Below are positions 8,108-16,964 of a DNA stretch of 64,000 nucleotides, one piece after another. A program made the position numbers and the translations under genes. Within the stretch, counting starts at the first letter, position 1, and every line of letters begins with the position of its first letter. The DNA lies in the NCBI RefSeq assembly GCF_039727615.1, contig NZ_CP152474.1, positions 2,232,001 to 2,296,000 on the forward strand. Direction: 5' to 3'. Under the pieces are notes generated by a model. The model was not told the origin of the DNA and made no database searches. It was given only the letters and a program-made list of their open reading frames with translations. Source of the stretch: Leclercia sp. S52 (GTDB lineage Bacteria > Pseudomonadota > Gammaproteobacteria > Enterobacterales > Enterobacteriaceae).

Positions 8108-8794
8108 TTACTCTTCGCTAAACCAGTCGCTGTTTTCCTGACGAATTAACTGTACCGATTCGCCAATTTCCTGCAGATGCAGAGTCATCGCTTTTTCGAC
8201 CGCATCGGCGTCGCGCTTTTCCAGCGCGCTGAAAATATCATGATGCTGACGTAGCAACATCTCCGGCGGCGAGACGTGGTCAAGGCTCATATAGCGCACC
8301 CGGTCGATGGTCGCCTTGATGTTCTCGATGGTATCCCACGCCAGCTGACAGCCGGCAATCTGCGCCAGCTTCTGGTGAAATTCGTCGTCGAGCAGGAAAA
8401 AATCATTCAGCTGTTTACGTTCAATGGCGATGCGCTGCTGATGGAGGTTTTGCTCCAGCTGATAGCACTGCTTATCGTCGATCAGGCTTGCCGCACGACG
8501 CACCACGGCGCACTCGATGGCCTGGCGGACAAAGCAGCCATTCTGCACCTGGGTGAGGGAGATCTTATTCACGTAGCTGCCGCGCTGAGGGCGGATCTGA
8601 ATCAGGCCGTTTTCGGCCAGCTTAATAAAGGCTTCGCGAACCGGCTGGCGGGAGACATCAAAGCGGACCGACACCTCTTTTTCAGAAAGCGGAGTTCCCG
8701 GCGGGATCAGACAATGCACAATGTCGCTGCGCAAAATACGGTAAATCTGCTGATTAACGGGTTGGGTCGGATTGAGTTGCGATTCAGCGGCCAT
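8108..8794 (-). CDS. rspR: GntR/FadR-family regulator RspR (YdfH)
   Basis: A 228-residue transcriptional repressor. Residues about 15-80 form the GntR winged helix ([20 protein letters not shown]), and residues 90-220 form an all-helical FCD ligand-binding domain with metal-binding His residues ([17 protein letters not shown]). It corresponds to E. coli YdfH/RspR, which controls the rspAB sugar-acid genes. Here no rspAB is in the window, and the nearest plausible targets are ydfI and the GPH transporter, with a TTGGTGTCACACCAG palindrome at 5832. Location beside ydfG and ydfI is conserved with E. coli. Confidence 0.9.
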   Translation of the reverse strand: MAAESQLNPTQPVNQQIYRILRSDIVHCLIPPGTPLSEKEVSVRFDVSRQPVREAFIKLAENGLIQIRPQRGSYVNKISLTQVQNGCFVRQAIECAVVRRAASLIDDKQCYQLEQNLHQQRIAIERKQLNDFFLLDDEFHQKLAQIAGCQLAWDTIENIKATIDRVRYMSLDHVSPPEMLLRQHHDIFSALEKRDADAVEKAMTLHLQEIGESVQLIRQENSDWFSEE

Positions 8795-8856
8795 TGGATG
8801 TGATTTCTCAGAGAATTAACCGGTAAATACTACCATTCTTTTGCCGGGCATCCCAG

Positions 8857-8876
8857 ACCTGGCCCGCAGGCCAGGT
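8857..8876 (-). terminator. Stem-loop after ydfG
   Basis: ACCTGGCC-CGCA-GGCCAGGT forms a perfect 8-bp hairpin 9 bp beyond the ydfG stop. It lacks a clear U-run on the minus strand. Confidence 0.45.
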
Positions 8877-8885
8877 TCGGAAAGA

Positions 8886-9632
8886 TCATCCGCGATGGAC
8901 GCTCAGACCGGCAAAGCTCTGGCTGACCGGCATCATCTCAACGGTGTTGATGTTGACGTGCTTCGGCAGGGTGGCCACCCACCAGACGGCTTCGGTGACA
9001 TCGTCCGGCGTCAGGGCGGTAGTGTTTTCGTAGGTTTTGCCTGCTTTGTCATCATCGCCTTTGAAGCGCACGTTGGAGAACTCCGTTCCGCCAACCAGGC
9101 CCGGCTCGATATCCGTTACGCGGAGAGCGGTGCCGTGCAGATCGGTGCGCAGATTCAGGCTGAACTGACGCACAAAGGCTTTCGTGGCGCCGTAAACGTT
9201 GCCGCCCGCGTAAGGCCAGCTGCCCGCGGTGGAGCCGATATTAATCACATGCCCGCGGTTACGCTCAACCATGCCCGGCAGTACGGCGCGGGTCATATAG
9301 ACCAGGCCTTTGTTGTTGGTGTCGATCATCGTTTCCCAGTCTTCGACGCTGGCTTTGTGTGCAGGCTCAAGGCCCAGCGCCAGCCCGGCATTGTTGACCA
9401 GCACGTCGATGTCGCGCCACTCAGCCGGCAGGTTAGCAATCATCTCTTCAATGGATGCACGGTTACGCACGTCCAGCTGCGCGGTCAGGATGCTCTCTCC
9501 AAGCTCCTCTTTCAGCTCCTGCAGACGCTCCTGACGACGGCCGGTGGCAATCACCTTATGCCCGTTGGCGACGAAGCGACGCGTGATGCTTTCACCAAAA
9601 CCCGCTGTCGCCCCGGTAACTAAAATTATCAT
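8886..9632 (-). CDS. ydfG: 3-hydroxy acid / L-allo-threonine dehydrogenase YdfG
   Basis: A 248-residue short-chain dehydrogenase, almost collinear with E. coli YdfG, the NADP+-dependent 3-hydroxy acid and malonic semialdehyde reductase. The Rossmann motif TGATAGFG is at residues 7-14, NNAG at about 82, and the catalytic Ser with Tyr-x3-Lys in STAGSWPYAGGNVYGATK. The start is the ATG at 9632, preceded by GGGGGAACTTG. It lies next to rspR as in E. coli. In E. coli dcp is the direct divergent neighbour; here 3.5 kb of AT-rich DNA separates the two. Confidence 0.95.
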   Translation of the reverse strand: MIILVTGATAGFGESITRRFVANGHKVIATGRRQERLQELKEELGESILTAQLDVRNRASIEEMIANLPAEWRDIDVLVNNAGLALGLEPAHKASVEDWETMIDTNNKGLVYMTRAVLPGMVERNRGHVINIGSTAGSWPYAGGNVYGATKAFVRQFSLNLRTDLHGTALRVTDIEPGLVGGTEFSNVRFKGDDDKAGKTYENTTALTPDDVTEAVWWVATLPKHVNINTVEMMPVSQSFAGLSVHRG

Positions 9633-10749
9633 CAAGTTCCCCCCTAAAATCTAATCATAAAGCCTTATGAATCATGCAATTATGAAGTCATTGGCACGTT
9701 ATAATCAAAGTTACTCATTAGAGATTGAGTAACTTAGTGAAATTGCAGCGTTCCAGACCCACGCAGTAACCTTTAGATGTTTAACCGAATGGCTTTTTAC
9801 ATTGAAGAAACAGATAAAAAAGTAGCGGAACACTATGATACAGATGCACTGTAGCTATAAAAGAAAAGGGCGTCTACATCTAACGGGATGGCAATTCTGA
9901 CCGGCAATCGTGAAAGGTGATCGGTACGCAGGGCGTGGAAAACACAGTAAGCGGTGATGAGGCTTTCGAATGTTACGCTTATACATCTGTCGAGTATGAG
10001 AGAAAACTTAGAGCGTCATGGGGCTTTTTGGCGCATTTCAGATAACACCTGTTGCCTAAGTAAAGTATCAAGAAAAAATGCTGTTTTTGGATATCATTGT
10101 AAATATTATCGTTGTTTTTTCTGAAACAGAATGTACCCAGAAGTTGGATATTATTAGTTATGGCAATAACAATGATTTTAGAAAGGTAAGTTATGGGATA
10201 AGTATGATAACGTCCACTTTTCAACAAAGATGCATATTATCGGGAGGGAAAGTAACTCATAATGCAATTTTTTCTGTCATTATACTTCCAAATATAAGTC
10301 CGGCCAATATTGTGGCTGTATAAATTCATTGTGACTCTGAAATGATTATTATCGCTATGGTTCAAATAAAAGCACAAGAATCAGGTGCTTATATTTTATT
10401 GTTAATTATTGGATATTATTAAAGTGCATGAAAGTGACGGGGCGCAATGTTTACATTATAAAATTATCGATTGAAATTTTTTCAGTCAATAATCATGGTG
10501 ACTGACCTTAAATTTCATGTTATGTTTTTTGAGAAAGTGGCTTGTTTTTCTATTTAATTGAGAAAGTGTTGCGCGTTGCAGTGCAGGAAAAATTGGATAA
10601 TCCGGAGGGATTATTTTTGGGGGCTACCAAGGGTTCCATGCTCAATTTGAAAAACTCATAGTGGTCGCAATTAAAGAAAAATCGAGCCATGGAAAAGCGT
10701 TGCAATGTTTTTATCGAAAGGACTGTAATAGACCAAAGAGGAAAGGAAA
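9633..10749. other. AT-rich non-coding or decayed region
   Basis: About 1.1 kb of AT-rich DNA with only short open frames on both strands, none with a convincing start, ribosome binding site and composition. A short frame at 9790 (MAFYIEETDKKVAEHYDTDA, then TAG) could be a decayed gene start. Frames at 9979-10227 (minus) and 10078-10323 (plus) overlap each other and look fortuitous. The region begins the island inserted between ydfG and dcp and presumably carries the promoter of the gene at 10750. Confidence 0.5.
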
Positions 10750-12448
10750 ATGACAAAATTTTGCGTGCAGCAGGATGAAACCATGGGGAATTATGACGAA
10801 TTCGACAGCTCGTCAGAAAAAATTAATAGCGAGGGTATTTCTGAAATTGATCATAGTGTTGTTGAAAATAATGCTGAAATACAGCAGGGAATTACTGAAT
10901 CGACTGAAGAGGCAGCTTTGCGAAGTGATTATTCTGTTGAGGGTGAGCACTATGACGACGCTTTGGTACAAGTCCATCAGCCGCTAGCTGGCGCTGTTAA
11001 TCGTACGCAGCACGACAAAAACGAGGAAATAGTTAGCGTTCTGGATTTCGGTGCAGATCCTACCGGTAAAAAAGACAGCACTTCAGCATTTCAGGCTGCG
11101 ATAGACGCTGTTTACGCACGTGGAGGCGGAGAAGTTTACATTCCTCCCACAAATGGTGATGGTAGTGGGGAGAATGTTGGTTATTTGATTAGCGACTCAG
11201 TGCAGGTAAAACCATTTGTTAATTTGCGCGGCGATGGTTTTTCATCATGTCTTCGCGCAACCCGCGCTCTTCCCAACGGGCTATTACAGCTTTGTTATCA
11301 CGGGGGGCATCGGCGGGCGCTATATAAGTAATATCAGACTAACAGGTAATGGCTCTGGTGTAGGCATTGGAACAAACGTAGACAATGAATCGGTCAGTTA
11401 TCAGCATATCTACGGCTGGACATTTACGGCAATCGTGGTCGAGGTTTTTGAAATAGGTTATCAATTCCAGGGGTTATGGCATTCAACCATTTCAAACTGT
11501 ACCAGTAGTTATTGCCGAATAGGTCTGCATCTTTGGGGGCAGAATGTCTCGCTACAAATTAGCGGGTGTCATTTCAGGAGAGATGGGCACTCTGTCGATG
11601 GCACCTATGGGATTTTTATTGAACCAAGAGTTTATGCATGGAGCACGGATAAAAAGAAGGGATCCAGAAGCGAGGCAATTAATATTGGCCAAGAGACAAT
11701 GTGTATCGGCGTCCAGTACGGTCTTTTTGTAATGGATTGTTTGGATTTGCAAATAGGCATAATCGATTTTGATTATATTCTCAAAGCTGGGATTGTAATA
11801 TTAAATGTTGAAGGCGGGTTCAATATCGCAGGAGGATGGATTGCAGCTGATTCTGAAGGGAAACAGCAGGTTATAGGTGTCTCAATGCCTGCCTCGGCAG
11901 GGACGCAACAACAAAAAACAATCAATGGCCTGCATTTTTCTTTAGAAAATAGAAACCCAGACGGTAATAATATAGGAGTAAGTATTGGCTCGCAACTTGC
12001 CGCTTATGCCAGTATTAAGAATTGTACTTTTACGAGTGGTTGGGCTGGCGTGGCGATATTTGATAACACTGCTGGGATTAACATTGATAAATGCATTTTT
12101 ACGAGTATTATTTATTTGCGCAATTCGGCTAACGTCAAAATAAGCAATTGTACTTTAAATGGCTTGATAGACGATCAGAAGGCTGGACATAATTTTTATT
12201 ATGCTAATACAGGGATTCCTTCTACACATGGATACCTTGATGTTAATTTATCCGCTGGTGCTTCATCGGGTTCTGCCATCATCCCTTACGCCTCTGTTTC
12301 TGGACTTAAATATGGTGTCATGATATTGCATACTGATATTTCTGATAAATCTGACGAGGTGTATAGAGAAGGTAATACTATAACCGTAATCAGGCCGACT
12401 CCAGTCGGAGTTCAAACTTCGACGCTAGTAGAATACCGTGCGGTTTAA
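10750..12448 (+). pseudogene. Tailspike-like right-handed beta-helix protein, frameshifted
   Basis: About 566 residues if one extra base is removed. After an acidic Ser/Glu-rich N-terminus of about 75 residues comes QPLAGAVNRTQHDKNEEI and then VSVLDFGADPTGKKDSTSAF, the classic entry to the pectate-lyase-3 (tailspike) beta-helix, with coils such as ISNCTSSY and IKNCTFTSG. The reading frame breaks near 11280-11307; a run of six G at 11302-11307 with one base removed yields YHGGIGGRYISNIRL in frame. The linker before the helix is typical of phage tailspikes and prophage depolymerases, yet no phage structural gene is nearby. AT-rich composition indicates transfer. It may act on a surface polysaccharide. 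Confidence 0.7.
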
Positions 12449-12593
12449 TCTCTCGTACAAGTAGGTAGCATAGTTAAAACGACGAGATTGCAGGTGACAG
12501 TACAAGGTGTTATTAAAAAATTATCGTTTTTTTAAATTTAATAACGGAATAATTTAAGTTTATCGAAACGTCTCCTTGTCGTTTACCGAATAT

Positions 12594-12622
12594 AGCCGGG
12601 TTTTCACCCAGAAAGCCCGGCT
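12594..12622 (+). terminator. Possible terminator after beta-helix gene
   Basis: AGCCGGG and CCCGGCT form a 7-bp stem with a 15-nt loop, followed by TTC rather than a long U-run. It is the only structure I see in the 330-bp gap 12449-12778; the 3' half of that gap is AT-rich and probably holds the promoter of the next gene. Confidence 0.45.
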
Positions 12623-12778
12623 TTCATCAAATAGTATTGAGATGGTAACAAGATGCCGCTAGATTGCCTTGTTTGGTCACTAGAAGCGTGCCAGTCTGCC
12701 AAATTCCTTTTAAAAATAAAAAGTTGAGATAATTCTTCGTCCGTATAATAGACCATTCTTCTGCTATGGAATTAATCT

Positions 12779-13171
12779 ATGAAAAAAATAATATTGGCAT
12801 TTACGATTGGGCTGGTGATGATCTCTTATGCTGAAGCAGGACGCGGTCGAAAACCGTGCTCTGGAGCGAAAGATGGTATCTCGCATTGTACAGCAAGCGG
12901 GCAATTTGTTTGTAACGATGGAAGCTTAAGCCGATCGCAGAAAATTTGTTCTGGATATGGCGCAGTAAGCGATTCGGTTGATCAGAGTTCAGTGAAAAAA
13001 TCTTCGGCGGTGAAGAATAAACGCAGAACTAACAGATCTGAAACATCGCAGAACGGGGAAATGATGAAAGAATCGCCAACTCTTAATCAGCAAAAAAAGC
13101 CGACATGCGCTCCACTCTATATGGCCAACAAACCAGGCTATACCACTTTACCTATTTGCTCTGATAATTAA
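12779..13171 (+). CDS. Small secreted Cys-rich basic protein
   Basis: A 130-residue protein with a clear signal peptide (MKKIILAFTIGLVMISYAEA, cleavage after AEA). The mature N-terminus GRGRKPCSGAKDGISHC, followed by FVCNDGS and KICSGY, holds four closely spaced cysteines likely paired in disulfides. The middle is a basic, Ser/Lys-rich linker (residues 65-105), and two further cysteines lie near the C-terminus (PTCAP, PICSDN). The GRGR-PCSG...CNDGS motif occurs, as I recall, in small periplasmic proteins of unknown function on enterobacterial mobile elements. It ends 34 bp before dcp. No function can be assigned. Confidence 0.75.
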   Translation: MKKIILAFTIGLVMISYAEAGRGRKPCSGAKDGISHCTASGQFVCNDGSLSRSQKICSGYGAVSDSVDQSSVKKSSAVKNKRRTNRSETSQNGEMMKESPTLNQQKKPTCAPLYMANKPGYTTLPICSDN

Positions 13172-13205
13172 TATTGAAGATATTCACCCTATTCAGGAGT
13201 CTGAT

Positions 13206-15251
13206 ATGTCTGGCACTAACCCCTTTTTCGCAAGCAGCCTGCTGCCGTACCAGGCGCCGCATTTTGATCTGATCGACGACAGCCACTATCGCCCGGCTTT
13301 TGACGAGGCCATCCGCCAGAAGCGCGATGAGATCGCAGCGATCGCAGGGTCTGCGTCGGCCCCTGACTTTAACAACACCGTGCTGGCGCTGGAGCACAGC
13401 GGCGGCCTGCTGAGCCGGGTGAGCAACGTCTTCTTTGCCATGACCTCGGCGCACACCAATGATTATCTGCAGCAGCTGGAAGAGGCGATCGCCACCGAAC
13501 TGGCGGCACTCTCCAACGATATCTGGCTGAATGACGCCCTCTTCGCCCGGGTGGACGCGGTCTACAACGCGCGACAGACGATGGCGCCGGACGCGGAGTC
13601 CCTGCGCCTGATCGAGGAGCTGCATCAGCGCTTTATCCTGGCGGGTGCCCGACTGGGCGAGGCGGAAAAACAGGAGCTGAAAGCGATTAATACGGAGTCT
13701 GCCACCCTGACCAGCCAGTTTAACCAGCGTCTGCTGGCGGCCGATAAAGCGGGCGGGCTGGTGGTGGATTATCTCCATCAGTTGGATGGCCTCAGCGAGG
13801 CAGAGCAGGCTGCGGCCGCTCAGGCAGCTGCGGAGAAGGGATTGAGCGATCGCTGGCTGATCCCGCTGCTGAACACTACCCAGCAACCGGCCCTGCAACA
13901 GCTGCGCGATCGCCAGACCCGGGAGAATCTGTTTAAGGCAGGCTGGCTGCGCACGCAGAAAAACGATGCCAACGACACCCGCGAGCTGGTACTTCGTCTG
14001 GTGGCGCTGCGGGCGCGTCAGGCTGAGCTGCTGGGCTTCGACAGCTATGCCAGCTGGAAAATTGCCGATCAGATGGCGAAAACGCCCGACGCCGCGCTGC
14101 AGTTTATGCGCGGCATCGTCCCCGCGGCACGCGGGCGCGCCTTACAGGAGCAGGCCGATATTCAGAAGGTGATTGATGACGAACAGGGCGGATTTGAAGT
14201 GCAGGCCTGGGATTGGTCGTTTTATGCCGAGCGTGTGCGGCTGGCGAAGTACGCCCTCGATGAATCGCAGGTTAAACCCTATTTTGCCCTGAACAGAGTC
14301 CTGACCGACGGTGTCTTCTGGGCGGCTACCCAGCTGTTCGGCATTACCTTTGCCGAGCGTAGCGATATTCCGGTTTACCATCCTGACGTGCGAGTCTGGG
14401 AGATCTTCGACCAGAACGGAGAGGGGATGGCGCTGTTTTACGGTGATTTCTTCGCCCGCGACTCAAAAGGCGGCGGGGCGTGGATGGGGAACTTTGTCGA
14501 GCAGTCTTTTGAATCCGGCACGCGTCCGGTGATCTATAACGTCTGCAACTATCAAAAACCGGCGGCAGGCCAGCCGGCGCTGATCTCCTGGGATGATGTC
14601 ATTACCCTGTTCCACGAGTTTGGCCACACCCTGCACGGGCTGTTTGCCAGCCAGCGGTACGCCACGCTCTCCGGCACCAACACACCGCGCGATTTTGTGG
14701 AGTTTCCATCGCAGATCAACGAGCACTGGGCCAGCCATCCACAGGTCTTTGCCCACTATGCCCGCCACTATGAAAACGGGGAGCCTATGCCGGACGCCCT
14801 GCGCGAGAAAATGCTCAGCGCCACCCAGTTTAATAAGGGCTATGACATGACCGAGCTGCTCAGCGCCGCGCTGCTGGACATGAACTGGCACGGGTTAAGC
14901 GCCAGCGAAGCGCCACAGGATGTCGAGGCCTTTGAAACCGCCGCCCTCGAGCGCGAGCAGTTGCATCTCCCCGCCGTACCACCGCGCTATCGCAGCAGCT
15001 ACTTCGCCCATATCTTCGGTGGCGGCTACGCGGCGGGTTATTACGCTTATCTGTGGACGCAAATGCTGGCCGATGACGGCTATCAGTGGTTCGTGGAAGA
15101 GGGCGGATTGACCCGCGAAAACGGGCAGAAATTCCGCGAGGCGATTTTGTCACGTGGGAACAGCACTGATTTAGCTGAACTTTATCGTCAGTGGCGTGGG
15201 CACGATCCGCAGATTGAGCCGATGCTGGTGAATCGCGGGTTGGGTTCGTAG
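13206..15251 (+). CDS. dcp: Peptidyl-dipeptidase Dcp
   Basis: A 681-residue M3-family zinc metallopeptidase that removes C-terminal dipeptides, acting in cytoplasm and periplasm in E. coli. The zinc site HEFGHTLHG is at about residue 470, with the downstream Glu in the conserved FVEFPSQINEHW segment and the C-terminal YFAHIFGGGYAAGYYAYLW substrate-binding stretch. Length equals E. coli Dcp. Start ATG follows TTCAGGAGTCTGAT. Its partner ydfG is divergent but separated by an AT-rich insert. A strong terminator follows. Confidence 0.96.
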   Translation: MSGTNPFFASSLLPYQAPHFDLIDDSHYRPAFDEAIRQKRDEIAAIAGSASAPDFNNTVLALEHSGGLLSRVSNVFFAMTSAHTNDYLQQLEEAIATELAALSNDIWLNDALFARVDAVYNARQTMAPDAESLRLIEELHQRFILAGARLGEAEKQELKAINTESATLTSQFNQRLLAADKAGGLVVDYLHQLDGLSEAEQAAAAQAAAEKGLSDRWLIPLLNTTQQPALQQLRDRQTRENLFKAGWLRTQKNDANDTRELVLRLVALRARQAELLGFDSYASWKIADQMAKTPDAALQFMRGIVPAARGRALQEQADIQKVIDDEQGGFEVQAWDWSFYAERVRLAKYALDESQVKPYFALNRVLTDGVFWAATQLFGITFAERSDIPVYHPDVRVWEIFDQNGEGMALFYGDFFARDSKGGGAWMGNFVEQSFESGTRPVIYNVCNYQKPAAGQPALISWDDVITLFHEFGHTLHGLFASQRYATLSGTNTPRDFVEFPSQINEHWASHPQVFAHYARHYENGEPMPDALREKMLSATQFNKGYDMTELLSAALLDMNWHGLSASEAPQDVEAFETAALEREQLHLPAVPPRYRSSYFAHIFGGGYAAGYYAYLWTQMLADDGYQWFVEEGGLTRENGQKFREAILSRGNSTDLAELYRQWRGHDPQIEPMLVNRGLGS

Positions 15252-15274
15252 AGGTTTTTTCAGGCTGGAAACAG

Positions 15275-15301
15275 AACCGGGCATGATGCCCGGTTTTTTT
15301 A
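15275..15301 (+). terminator. Rho-independent terminator of dcp
   Basis: A perfect 9-bp stem AACCGGGCA / TGCCCGGTT with a TGA loop runs into a T tract (seven T from 15294). Confidence 0.93.
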
Positions 15302-15338
15302 TCTTTGCCAGCAAGAATAGTCCTTGCCGGATCAATCT

Positions 15339-15629
15339 TTATTTGGCGCAGTAAACGCGGGCTTCACGCGGGGTATAAATACCAAAGGTGACAACGCCCA
15401 GCAGGCCATTCACAAAAGTCTGCTGTACTTCAGTGCGAACGACTTTGTCTGCACCGCCGCACACCTGAGCTGCGTCGATTTGCTTAGACTGGCCGATTCC
15501 GCTAACGAAGAAATGGTGAGTTGTGACTTTCTGTGGCTCGAAAGTTGTTCCTTTATTTACCGAAAATGATTGCTGAGCACAGCCAGAAACTGCACCCGCA
15601 ATGAGAGCCACCATGATTAACTTTTTCAT
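15339..15629 (-). CDS. Bor/Iss-family outer-membrane lipoprotein
   Basis: A 96-residue lipoprotein with a type II signal peptide and lipobox GAVSGC (Cys17). From THHFFVSGIGQ to QQTFVNGLLGVVTFGIYTP it closely follows phage lambda Bor and plasmid Iss, proteins exposed on the cell surface and linked to serum survival. The protein has two conserved Cys besides the lipid Cys (VCGG and VYCAK). No lambda-like genes surround it, so it is either a chromosomal family member or a relic of an older phage. It is transcribed alone from AT-rich DNA at 15630-15700. Confidence 0.9.
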   Translation of the reverse strand: MKKLIMVALIAGAVSGCAQQSFSVNKGTTFEPQKVTTHHFFVSGIGQSKQIDAAQVCGGADKVVRTEVQQTFVNGLLGVVTFGIYTPREARVYCAK

Positions 15630-15876
15630 ATATGTCCTTGTTGTTTGTATGATTCATAAAAATGATGACATGATTAAAGATCGCTAGAAATTAGACCAGT
15701 AGAGTCTTCGCGCGTTGGATCCTGAAATTAGATGCTATTTATATGGAAACTACGAAGCTGAGCCAGAACAAAATTGTTTGTATTTCAGAAATGTTCAGTC
15801 TGGGTTTGAAACAGTATTGAAGATAAAAACGTGTAATGTTATTAAAAAGTTACCATTCAGCTTTTGAGTCATCCAA

Positions 15877-16287
15877 ATGACGGACAATTTTAAGTTCATC
15901 GAAACCCATCCTGCCCCTGAAGACTTTTGTCGTTTGCGCACTATCGCCGGGCTTTCACCGCGAAACCTTGAAGCAGCAAAAAAAGGCCTCCCTTTAAGCT
16001 GTTACGCTGTACATATCCTTCACGAGGGGATCCCCGTAGGGATGGGAAGAGTCGTTGGCGATGGCGCACTGAATTTCGAGATCGTGGATATCGCTGTCGA
16101 TCCCCACTTCCAGGGCAAGGGCTTGGGCAGAGCTATCATGGAACATATCATGTCATGGCTGAGCAAAAATGCCTGGGACGGTACCTATATTTCCCTTGTG
16201 GCTGATGTCCCTGCACTCTATGAAAAGTTTGGCTTTAAAAAAAGTGACGCCGGATTGCGAAGGCATGGCAATAAGCTGGAAAAATGA
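15877..16287 (+). CDS. GNAT-family N-acetyltransferase
   Basis: A 136-residue Gcn5-related acetyltransferase. Motif A, for acetyl-CoA pyrophosphate binding, is FQGKGLGRAIM after the beta strand EIVDIAVDP; motif B ends in ALYEKFGFKKSD. The protein belongs to the short cytoplasmic type that often acts on small amines or antibiotics; the substrate is unknown. The ATG at 15877 lacks a strong ribosome binding site. The next small gene begins 10 bp after its stop. Confidence 0.82.
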   Translation: MTDNFKFIETHPAPEDFCRLRTIAGLSPRNLEAAKKGLPLSCYAVHILHEGIPVGMGRVVGDGALNFEIVDIAVDPHFQGKGLGRAIMEHIMSWLSKNAWDGTYISLVADVPALYEKFGFKKSDAGLRRHGNKLEK

Positions 16288-16297
16288 ACAATAAGCC

Positions 16298-16624
16298 GTG
16301 AACACGATAATGGATTTCTCCCCTCTACTGCACGCCCTGGCCGCCGTCACGCTCCAGTGCCTTTGCGGCCTGAGGTGGAACAGGTGGGGCATCGGCGGTG
16401 CGCTAGGCTCGCTCTGGTTTATCGCCCGGGAACAGACTCAGGCGGAATATCGCTGGATCGCCCTGTTTGGTCACGGCAAGCGCGCCAACATGCCGTGGTG
16501 GGGCGGGTTTGACTGGCAGGTCTGGAATGTGGCCAGCCTGCTCGACTGGCTGATGCCGGTTGTTGCCTGCCTTATTGTCTGGATGATTATCCGGCGACGT
16601 GCTTCGCATCACAAACGGACATGA
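16298..16624 (+). CDS. Small putative membrane protein
   Basis: A 108-residue frame, GTG start at 16298 (ATG alternative at 16310), 10 bp after the acetyltransferase. Hydrophobic stretches at about residues 10-26, 33-42 and 80-98 and a basic C-terminus (RRRASHHKRT) suggest a two- or three-pass inner-membrane protein; the middle is Trp-rich (ANMPWWGGFDWQVWN). I do not recognise a family. Codon use is GC-rich like the core genes, and no better frame exists on either strand here. Confidence 0.5.
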   Translation: MNTIMDFSPLLHALAAVTLQCLCGLRWNRWGIGGALGSLWFIAREQTQAEYRWIALFGHGKRANMPWWGGFDWQVWNVASLLDWLMPVVACLIVWMIIRRRASHHKRT

Positions 16625-16694
16625 ACAGGTGATTTTCTGAACGTATCCCCACGCCTCGTTTAACCTTCATTTATCTTCCTCATGCTAGCTTGAG

Positions 16695-16792
16695 AAGGAT
16701 CCGCAGCCCGGTATGGAATGCCGGGTCCGTAGATATCAAAATACAAATCTATCCATGCAAGCATTTACCGCCAGTCCCTGGCGGTTTTTTTT
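16695..16792 (+). ncRNA. Candidate small RNA or leader transcript
   Basis: A segment of about 100 nt that contains a small hairpin (CCCGG...CCGGG at about 16708-16726) and ends in a strong intrinsic terminator at 16767-16792. No convincing coding frame occupies it: the frame running through from 16713 belongs to the upstream extension of the methyltransferase gene, whose real start is at 16965. It could be a trans-acting small RNA, or an attenuated leader of the methyltransferase gene. I do not recognise it as a known RNA. Confidence 0.35.
16767..16792 (+). terminator. Intrinsic terminator upstream of the methyltransferase gene
   Basis: ACCGCCAG-TCC-CTGGCGGT forms a perfect 8-bp stem with a 3-nt loop, then TTTTTTT. 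It ends any transcript from the 15877-16624 genes or a small RNA starting near 16695. Confidence 0.85.
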
Positions 16793-16877
16793 CGCTTTTC
16801 ACCCCCAACATGAATTTTTTTCAACACCCATGAATTTTTCTCGTTTGCCGTGGGCCGGGCGCTGTGACATCTTTTTT

Positions 16878-16901
16878 GGACATATAGCCATCCAGAAGGC
16901 T
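16878..16901. promoter_or_regulatory. Possible tandem met boxes (MetJ operator)
   Basis: Three adjacent 8-mers GGACATAT, AGCCATCC and AGAAGGCT each match the met box AGACGTCT at 5, 5 and 6 of 8 positions in the correct 8-bp phasing. They lie 64 bp before a methionine-synthase-like gene, a sensible place for MetJ control. Matches are weak, so this is tentative. Confidence 0.3.
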
Positions 16902-16964
16902 AAATGTTCAAATACTGAATTATCACCGTCGGCAATTACCTGGCGGCAGTTAAAGGAGATAAGC

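Noticed and set aside
9979..10323. Overlapping small frames on both strands in the AT-rich gap
   Set aside because: They overlap each other, lack convincing ribosome binding sites and match nothing; AT-rich DNA yields such frames by chance or decay.
16713..16964. N-terminal extension of the MetE-like protein to 451 residues
   Set aside because: The extension crosses an intrinsic terminator, has no family similarity, and a strong ribosome binding site precedes the ATG at 16965.
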